Assembly (NCBI GenBank): GCA_028688525.1
Contig: JAQTYA010000013.1
Coordinates: 1-52,963 of the forward strand
Length of the DNA: 52,963 nt
Source: Methylococcus sp.
GTDB lineage: Bacteria > Pseudomonadota > Gammaproteobacteria > Methylococcales > Methylococcaceae
Reading direction: 5' to 3'
A model generated the notes under the pieces. The model was given only the letters and a program-made list of their open reading frames with translations. It was not told the origin of the DNA and searched no databases. Of the stretch, positions 47,522-52,963 are shown piece by piece (position 1 is the first letter of the stretch; each line of letters begins with the position of its first letter). A program made the position numbers and the translations under genes.

Positions 47522-48943
47522 TTAGCGGTGGGCCACGTCGAGTTTGTCGACGGTGTCGAACTCGAACTTGATTTCCTTCCAGGTTTCCATCGCGGCCTTG
47601 AGTTCTGGGCTGCTCTTGGCGGCTTCGGTCAGGATTTCCCTGCCTTCCTTCTCGAGCTGGCGCCCTTCGTTGCGCGCTTCGACGCAGGCTTCCAGCGCCA
47701 CGCGGTTAGCCGAGGCGCCGGCCGCGTTGCCCCAGGGATGGCCCAGGGTACCGCCGCCGAACTGGAACACCGCGTCGTCGCCGAAGATCGCCAGCAGTGC
47801 CGGCATGTGCCAGACGTGGATGCCGCCGGAGGCGACCGCAAATACGCCGGGCATGGAGCCCCATTCCTGGTCGAAGAAGATGCCGCGGCTGCGGTCTTCC
47901 TTGATAGTGCGCTCGCGCAGCAGGTCGATCCAGCCCAGGGTGGCCTGGCGGTCCCCTTCCAGCTTGCCGACCACGGTGCCGGTGTGCAGGTGGTCGCCGC
48001 CTGACAGGCGCAGCAGCTTGGTGAAGACGCGGAAGTGGATGCCGTGGTTGGGGTTGCGGTCCATCACCGCGTGCATGGCGCGGTGGATGTGCAGCAGCAT
48101 GCCGTTCTCCCGGCACCAGTTGGCGAGGCCCGTGTTGGCGCAGAAGCCGCCGGTGATGAAGTCGTGCATGATGATGGGCGCGCCGATTTCCTTGGCGTAT
48201 TCCGCGCGCTTGTACATCTCTTCCGGGGTCGGTGCGGTCACGTTCAGGTAGTGGCCCTTGCGCTCGCCGGTTTCGGCCTCGGCCTTTTCGATGGCTTCCA
48301 TCACGAAGTCGAAGCGCTGGCGCCAACGCATGAACGGCTGGCTGTTGACGTTCTCGTCGTCTTTGGTGAAGTCCAGGCCGCCGCGCAGGCATTCGTACAC
48401 GGCGCGGCCGTAGTTCTTGGCCGACAGGCCCAGCTTGGGCTTGATGGTGCAGCCGAGCAGCGGACGGCCGTACTTGTTCATCACGTCGCGTTCGACCTGG
48501 ATGCCGTTGGGCGGGCCGCCGCAGGTCATCACGTAGGCGATGGGGAAGCGGATGTCTTCCAGGCGCAGGCCGCGCACGGCCTTGAAGCCGAACACGTTGC
48601 CCACCAGCGAGGTGAACACGTTGACGACGGAGCCTTCCTCGAACAGGTCGATCGGATAGGCGATGAAGGCGTAGAACTGTTCGTCCTGGCCGGGCACGTC
48701 TTCGATCCGGTAGGCGCGGCCCTTGTAATAGTCGAGGTCGGTCAGCAGGTCGGTCCAGACGGTGGTCCAGGTGCCGGTCGAGGATTCCGCGGCGACGGCG
48801 GCGGCGGCTTCTTCGCGCGCTACGCCCGGCTGCGCGGTGATTTTGAACACCGCCAGCAGATCGGTGTCGGCGGGGGTGTAATTCGGATCCCAGTAGGTTT
48901 CGCGGTATTCCTTGACGCCCGCGTTGTAAGTTTTGACAGCCAT
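47522..48943 (-). CDS. cbbL: RuBisCO large subunit, form IA
   Basis: 473 residues. Fixes CO2 onto ribulose 1,5-bisphosphate in the Calvin cycle. Active-site landmarks: [39 protein letters not shown] (carbamylated Lys and metal ligands), [12 protein letters not shown], loop 6 [11 protein letters not shown] and [11 protein letters not shown]. The N-terminal [20 protein letters not shown] and the overall sequence put it in the green, form IA group of proteobacteria, of the type usually paired with CbbQ. It heads the cbbLS transcript. The gene for a LysR-type regulator CbbR is not adjacent. Confidence 0.97.
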   Translation of the reverse strand: MAVKTYNAGVKEYRETYWDPNYTPADTDLLAVFKITAQPGVAREEAAAAVAAESSTGTWTTVWTDLLTDLDYYKGRAYRIEDVPGQDEQFYAFIAYPIDLFEEGSVVNVFTSLVGNVFGFKAVRGLRLEDIRFPIAYVMTCGGPPNGIQVERDVMNKYGRPLLGCTIKPKLGLSAKNYGRAVYECLRGGLDFTKDDENVNSQPFMRWRQRFDFVMEAIEKAEAETGERKGHYLNVTAPTPEEMYKRAEYAKEIGAPIIMHDFITGGFCANTGLANWCRENGMLLHIHRAMHAVMDRNPNHGIHFRVFTKLLRLSGGDHLHTGTVVGKLEGDRQATLGWIDLLRERTIKEDRSRGIFFDQEWGSMPGVFAVASGGIHVWHMPALLAIFGDDAVFQFGGGTLGHPWGNAAGASANRVALEACVEARNEGRQLEKEGREILTEAAKSSPELKAAMETWKEIKFEFDTVDKLDVAHR

Positions 48944-49064
48944 GGTTTTCTCCCACCTCGTTTAGTAGAGCGCTGTGACAACAAGCCGCCGTTCCCTAGC
49001 TGGCATCGATCCAGTCCCTGTTCGCGGAGGCACTATAAGCGCAGATATCCATAAACGAAACTAA

Positions 49065-49084
49065 ATTGTCATAATAGCGACAAT
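49065..49084. promoter_or_regulatory. Inverted repeat upstream of cbbL, possible CbbR operator
   Basis: ATTGTC and GACAAT flank eight bases. LysR-type CbbR sites have dyad symmetry with T-N11-A cores, which this allows. A TATAGT box (minus strand, near 49036) lies downstream toward cbbL at 92 bp from the start codon. Regulator not in view, so the assignment is inference. Confidence 0.4.
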
Positions 49085-49201
49085 AAGCTCACGTTATACT
49101 GAATGAACACCCGTGCCGCCTCGCCCATAGCGCTCGGGGGCGTTAGCATAATCCATGCTGTCCCATTGCTCCAAGCGTAGCGGGCGATACCGCTTGCGGG
49201 G

Positions 49202-49795
49202 TCAGGTGTCGTCGCCGCCGGAAGTCTTGTCCTTGTCGTCGATGTGCCGCCAGCGGTAAAGCGCGAGTGCCGAGCCGACGGCGAACAGGCCCGCGACCAA
49301 TGCGGATTCGTATTGGCGTAGATCGTCGATCATACCGGCAATCGCCTTCCCGAAGACCAGTCCCATGCCGGCAGTCACCACTGCCCATACGGCCACTGCC
49401 ATCACGTTGACCGAAAAATACCGGGCCGGCGAGAAGCGGCTCATGCCGATCAATATGGGCGTGACTACGCGCAGACCGTAGAAGAAGCGGAAGCCGAAGA
49501 TGAAATAAGAATGGTAGCGGTGGAACAGGACGGAGGCGCGATGCACTGCGGGGGCGAGCGAGGGAAACCGTCTCAGCAGCGAGTCCCCGTGCTTGTAGCC
49601 TAGCCAGAAATAGCCTTGGTCCGCGGCGAGAGTCACGCAAAATGCGAGCAGCACGATGTGGGGGAAGGAAAAATAGCCCCGGCCCGCCAGGAAGCCCGCG
49701 ATCAGCAGGACGGTTTCGCCTTCCAGCAGCAGTCCGGCGATCAGCGCTGGAAAGCCATATTCGGTAATCAGCGATTCGAAAGACATACAGGGCAT
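49202..49795 (-). CDS. DedA-family membrane protein
   Basis: 197 residues; the ATG at 49786 (MSFESLITEYGFPA) is an equally likely start. DedA/TMEM41-type protein with about five membrane helices. Signatures: PALIAGLLLEGETVLLIAGFLAGRGYF and RFFYGLRVVTPILIGMSRFSPARYFSVNVMAVAVWA, with the charged residues (Glu in LLEGE, Asp in TLAADQGYFWLGY, Arg in GFRFFYGLR) important in E. coli DedA. The family flips undecaprenyl-phosphate or phospholipids and affects the proton gradient. Divergent from the MoxR gene and not linked to the RuBisCO genes. Confidence 0.87.
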   Translation of the reverse strand: MPCMSFESLITEYGFPALIAGLLLEGETVLLIAGFLAGRGYFSFPHIVLLAFCVTLAADQGYFWLGYKHGDSLLRRFPSLAPAVHRASVLFHRYHSYFIFGFRFFYGLRVVTPILIGMSRFSPARYFSVNVMAVAVWAVVTAGMGLVFGKAIAGMIDDLRQYESALVAGLFAVGSALALYRWRHIDDKDKTSGGDDT

Positions 49796-49902
49796 CCGCC
49801 TGGTAGCTCAAGAGGCCGCATTCTATGCAGCCAAGGTTAACGCTACGTGTAAGGACGAGCTTGGCGCAGCGGATAACGGTGAATCCTTGGCGCGGACAAA
49901 TT

Positions 49903-49908
49903 TATAAT
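49903..49908 (+). promoter_or_regulatory. -10 box for the MoxR ATPase gene
   Basis: A perfect TATAAT lies 37 bp before the ATG at 49946. The -35 region is weak. Confidence 0.5.
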
Positions 49909-49945
49909 GCACCCTCTGCTCAATCAGTCAGGCATTGCCCATTAG

Positions 49946-50929
49946 ATGAACGCGACCTCTCAATCACTTGCCCAGCGCGATCTTCAGCGGCTGCGGGCTT
50001 ATCTCAACGCCCAGATCATCGGACAGAGCGATCTGGTCGACGCCATGCTCATTGCTTTGCTGGCGGATGGCCATATGCTGGTCGAAGGCGCTCCGGGTCT
50101 GGCCAAGACGCGGGCGATTCATGTTTTGAGCCGGGGTGTGGAGGCGGATTTCCAGCGCGTCCAGTTTACCCCCGACCTGCTGCCGGCGGATCTGACCGGC
50201 ACTGAAATCTACCGGCCGGAGGATGGTTCGTTTCAATTTCAGCCGGGGCCGCTGTTCCATAACCTGGTGCTGGCCGACGAGATCAACCGCTCCCCGGCCA
50301 AGGTTCAATCAGCCCTGCTCGAAGCCATGGCGGAGCGGCAGATCACGGCCGGCCGCAAGACCTATCCGCTGCCCGGCTTGTTCCTGGTGATGGCCACCCA
50401 GAATCCGATAGAGCAGGAAGGGACTTATCCCTTGCCGGAGGCGCAGCTCGACCGTTTCCTGATGTATGTACGGATCGGCTATCCCAGCGCGGAGCAGGAA
50501 AAGACCATTTTGCATTTGGTTCGCGCGGAGGCGCGCCAGGAAGGGAAGGAGGCGGAGGCCATAGTGCCGGTGACGCAGCAGGCGCTGTTCTCGGCGAGGG
50601 AAGAAGTGCTGGGCATCTATATGGCTGAAGCGCTGGAGGATTATCTACTGCAGCTGATCCTTGCCACGCGGACACCTGCTCCCTACGGCGACTCCCTCGC
50701 GCGCTGGATACTCTATGGTGCCAGCCCGCGTGCGACATTGGCCCTGGACCGCTGCGCCCGCGCACGCGCCTGGCTCGATGGCCGGGACTACGTCACCCCG
50801 GACGACATCCAGGCTCTGGCGCCGAGCATCTTGCGCCATCGCCTGATCCTCAGCTACGAGGCGGAGGCCGAAGGCGTTTCTACCGACCAAGTCATCAAAG
50901 ACCTGCTGGCGCGGGTTGCCGTACCCTGA
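49946..50929 (+). CDS. MoxR-family AAA+ ATPase
   Basis: 327 residues. Walker A is [13 protein letters not shown] near 53, Walker B is [16 protein letters not shown] near 108, sensor 1 is [27 protein letters not shown]. The subfamily (MoxR proper) acts as a chaperone for enzyme maturation, often with VWA-domain and DUF58 proteins. Those partners are absent here, so it is a lone copy. It is followed by pyrE 74 bases after its stop. Confidence 0.92.
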   Translation: MNATSQSLAQRDLQRLRAYLNAQIIGQSDLVDAMLIALLADGHMLVEGAPGLAKTRAIHVLSRGVEADFQRVQFTPDLLPADLTGTEIYRPEDGSFQFQPGPLFHNLVLADEINRSPAKVQSALLEAMAERQITAGRKTYPLPGLFLVMATQNPIEQEGTYPLPEAQLDRFLMYVRIGYPSAEQEKTILHLVRAEARQEGKEAEAIVPVTQQALFSAREEVLGIYMAEALEDYLLQLILATRTPAPYGDSLARWILYGASPRATLALDRCARARAWLDGRDYVTPDDIQALAPSILRHRLILSYEAEAEGVSTDQVIKDLLARVAVP

Positions 50930-51003
50930 GCCTAGTCTATTGTCCATTCGGAAAGGACATCGCAAGAATAATGACCCTCGATCATCCAGACCCTAGCCGT
51001 TCC

Positions 51004-51645
51004 ATGCAGAATTATCAAAAAGACTTCATCGATTTCGTCCTCGGCTGCGAGGTGCTTCGCTTCGGCGATTTCACCCTCAAATCCGGGCGGCAAAGTCCTT
51101 ATTTCTTCAATGCCGGGCTGTTCAATACCGGCGCGCGGCTGGGCCGGCTGGGCGAGTTTTACGCGCAGACCTTGATTGCGGGCGGCATCCGTGCCGACGT
51201 GCTATACGGCCCAGCCTACAAAGGCATACCGCTGGTTGCCGCGACCGCGATCGCCCTGGCTCAGGCCAGCGGCGAGGAAATCCCCTATGCCTTCAACCGC
51301 AAGGAAGCGAAGGACCACGGCGAAGGCGGCAGTCTGGTCGGCGCCCCTTTGCAGGGCGAAGTGCTCATCGTCGATGACGTCATCACTGCCGGTACTTCCG
51401 TGCGCGAATCGATCGAGATCATTCGCCAAGCCGGCGCCTCACCGTGCGGCGTGCTGATCGCGCTGGACCGGGAGGAAATCGGCCAGTCTGGCAAGTCTGC
51501 CGTGCAGGAAGTGCAGGACAGCCTGGGTCTTCCGGTTCATGCCATCATCGGCTTCCGCCATCTGATCGACTATCTGCGTGTCGCCGGCCGGGCCGGCGAA
51601 CTGGCGGCGCTGGAAGCCTACCGCGACCGGTACGGTACAGCCTGA
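51004..51645 (+). CDS. pyrE: Orotate phosphoribosyltransferase
   Basis: 213 residues from the ATG at 51004, which gives the E. coli PyrE start pattern ([38 protein letters not shown]). An ATG 11 codons earlier is in frame with a possible AAGGA, so it cannot be excluded. Converts orotate and PRPP to OMP in pyrimidine synthesis. The PRPP loop is [16 protein letters not shown] near 120, and [18 protein letters not shown] and [20 protein letters not shown] are family blocks. In pseudomonads pyrE lies near argB; here 38 kb separates them. The DUF4124 gene starts six bases after its stop. Confidence 0.94.
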   Translation: MQNYQKDFIDFVLGCEVLRFGDFTLKSGRQSPYFFNAGLFNTGARLGRLGEFYAQTLIAGGIRADVLYGPAYKGIPLVAATAIALAQASGEEIPYAFNRKEAKDHGEGGSLVGAPLQGEVLIVDDVITAGTSVRESIEIIRQAGASPCGVLIALDREEIGQSGKSAVQEVQDSLGLPVHAIIGFRHLIDYLRVAGRAGELAALEAYRDRYGTA

Positions 51646-51650
51646 ACCTC

Positions 51651-52676
51651 GTGGCCCTCAAGGCGCCTCTCATCGCCCGCGTCGGGAAATCGATTCCGGC
51701 GCAGATGCTGGGCCTCGCACTGTGCGGAGCATTGGCCTGGCCCGCGGCGGCGGCAACTTACAAATGGGTGGACGAGCAGGGCGGAACCCATTTCTCGGAC
51801 AGCGTGCCGCCGGAACAGACCCGGATGAAGCGTTTCCGGCTCGACGCTCAAGGGCGTCAACTTGAGGTCATCGAAGGAGCCAAGAGTCCGGAGACTTTAC
51901 AGCGGGAGAAGCAGCTCAAGCGCCTCCGGGAGGAAACCGAGCGCCTGCTGGAAGAACAGCGCAATCGCGATACGGCATTGTTGCGGACCTACGGCAGCGA
52001 GGCGGAGATGCAGCTGGCCTTGAACGACCAGTCGGTCCAGATTGATGCATCGGAGCGTATTCTCGAAAAATACCGCGAAAGGCATTCGGATATCCTTGCT
52101 ACTCTGGAAAAACGCGCTGCCGACATGGAACGCCAGGGCCGTGCCGTGCCGGAGTCGGTGCCGAAAGCCATCGAAGACGAACGCCTCCAGATTGCGGATT
52201 ACGAAGCCGAGATTCGGACGCTGGAGGATAAGAAGCGCATCGTCACGGCAGATTTCACCCGTGACATGATGCGTCTTCGCTCGCTCAAGGCGGAACAGGA
52301 ACGGGAGCGGCACGGCAGCCTCGGCGAGGTGTTTGCGGACGGGGCTGATGCCGGCGCGCCCAGTACGGTAGTCTGCGCTACGGAAACCATCTGCGCTCAG
52401 GTCTGGGCGGCGGCGCGGGCTTACGTCCTGGCTAAAGCAGAAACTCCCGTGGTGATGGATACAGCCCGCCTGGTGCATACGGCTACTCCGCTGTCCGACC
52501 AGGAAATCGCCCTGACCTTGGCGCATATCGTAGGGCCGGCCGAAGACACAGTTTTCCTGGACATCCGCTGTCGCCAGTCCAGCCTGGGCCGGGAGCTGTG
52601 TACCAGCTTGCGGGTGCAATATCTGCGCGCAGGCTTCAAATCCGGCATCGAAGCTGGGATGAGTCCCGCCCCCTGA
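51651..52676 (+). CDS. Exported DUF4124 coiled-coil protein
   Basis: 341 residues from GTG 51651, the first start after pyrE; earlier frames overlap pyrE. The hydrophobic segment with AWPAAAATY is a signal peptide. The mature N-terminus is a DUF4124 domain (YKWVDEQGGTHFSDSVPPE). A long helical, charged stretch (about 95-220: EKQLKRLREETERLLEEQRNRD and ERILEKYRERHSDILATLEKRAADMERQ) is probably coiled coil. The last 100 residues contain a Cys pair (VCATETICAQVW) and a beta-rich ending. Likely an envelope protein; function unknown. Confidence 0.75.
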   Translation: MALKAPLIARVGKSIPAQMLGLALCGALAWPAAAATYKWVDEQGGTHFSDSVPPEQTRMKRFRLDAQGRQLEVIEGAKSPETLQREKQLKRLREETERLLEEQRNRDTALLRTYGSEAEMQLALNDQSVQIDASERILEKYRERHSDILATLEKRAADMERQGRAVPESVPKAIEDERLQIADYEAEIRTLEDKKRIVTADFTRDMMRLRSLKAEQERERHGSLGEVFADGADAGAPSTVVCATETICAQVWAAARAYVLAKAETPVVMDTARLVHTATPLSDQEIALTLAHIVGPAEDTVFLDIRCRQSSLGRELCTSLRVQYLRAGFKSGIEAGMSPAP

Positions 52677-52865
52677 GGCAAGGTTATGCAGGCCTCAGGC
52701 TCCGCCTATGCGGAAGGCGTCGCGGAAATCGTCGGTGCGAAAAGACCAGAACTCCACTGCAATGGCTCGATCATGTGCTTCGTAGTATGCTCGATAGGGT
52801 ATTGCAAATCAGAGTAATGGCCGTACGGTTTGAGTCGAGTGTTACTAAGCTTCTCGAAAGTAGAG

Positions 52866-52963
52866 TCACCTAATGATGTATTGGCATTCAGGCTGGCGAA
52901 AGAATGACTTCACCAGCTCGGGTAGTTTCTGAATGCGGCGCAACGCGCCGAGGGCTAATCGCT
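52866..52963 (-). CDS. 3' end of an unidentified gene (tentative)
   Basis: A minus-strand frame is open from the window edge to a TGA at 52866-52868 and reads RLALGALRRIQKLPELVK, then SFFRQPECQYIIR. It is only 31 residues and matches no family I can name. The rest of the interval 52677-52865 shows no credible gene. Chance coding cannot be excluded. Confidence 0.2.
   Translation of the reverse strand, partial: RLALGALRRIQKLPELVKSFFRQPECQYIIR

Noticed and set aside
48035..49054. Long plus-strand frame opposite cbbL
   Set aside because: It mirrors the codon structure of cbbL; composition-driven open frame with no family match.

Overview
The window is about 53 kb of high-GC bacterial chromosome from an autotrophy-capable gammaproteobacterium. 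Gene orders typical of that class are present: radC / coaBC-dut-algC-argB, and zapA / ygfB-pepP-ubiH with a 6S RNA between zapA and the 5-formyl-THF cyclo-ligase. A form IA RuBisCO (cbbL, cbbS) with CbbQ- and CbbO-type activase partners, aerobic HemF, PntAB and Thr-Pro-linked secreted proteins fit a Methylococcus/Methylocaldum-type methanotroph. No methane monooxygenase lies in the window, so the genus is inference.

Region by region. 0-12.8 kb is housekeeping: hemB (cut by the left edge), an mlaC-type gene, hemF, cmoB, an NlpC/P60 lipoprotein coupled to an MDR oxidoreductase, a glutaredoxin-CcdA-like fusion, radC-ychJ, then the coaBC-dut-algC-argB operon. 12.9-20.3 kb is accessory: a sulfotransferase, a glycine-rich secreted protein, an ankyrin protein, an SMR transporter, a crystallin-like secreted protein, a decayed ORF, an FAD reductase, a DUF2934 protein and an orphan FixJ-type regulator. 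20.3-28.4 kb is conserved core: fau, 6S RNA, zapA, ygfB-pepP-ubiH, pntAB and a DUF29 gene. 28.5-32.9 kb holds secreted or lipoprotein genes of unknown role and a pncA-pncB pair. 33-49 kb is a mosaic in which the RuBisCO genes are scattered: cbbO, a GH18 chitinase-like gene, cbbQ, a divergent two-component system, a low-GC operon of two secreted proteins, ccdAB, a SpoIIAA-like gene, then cbbS and cbbL. A tri-haem cytochrome c lies beside cbbO. 49.2-52.7 kb returns to ordinary genes: DedA, a lone MoxR ATPase, pyrE and a DUF4124 coiled-coil protein.

The points most worth a second look: (1) the RuBisCO-activase set is split by insertions, and a relic of the cbbS 3' end with its terminator sits 1.5 kb from the real one; (2) the nicotinamidase homologue has lost two of three catalytic residues but remains fused by overlap to pncB; (3) the tri-haem cytochrome carries Asp/His-rich linkers; (4) the low-GC secreted pair looks acquired; (5) three unrelated secreted proteins share the same Thr-Pro linker design; (6) an unlisted 6S RNA gene is well supported by its closing stem and position.
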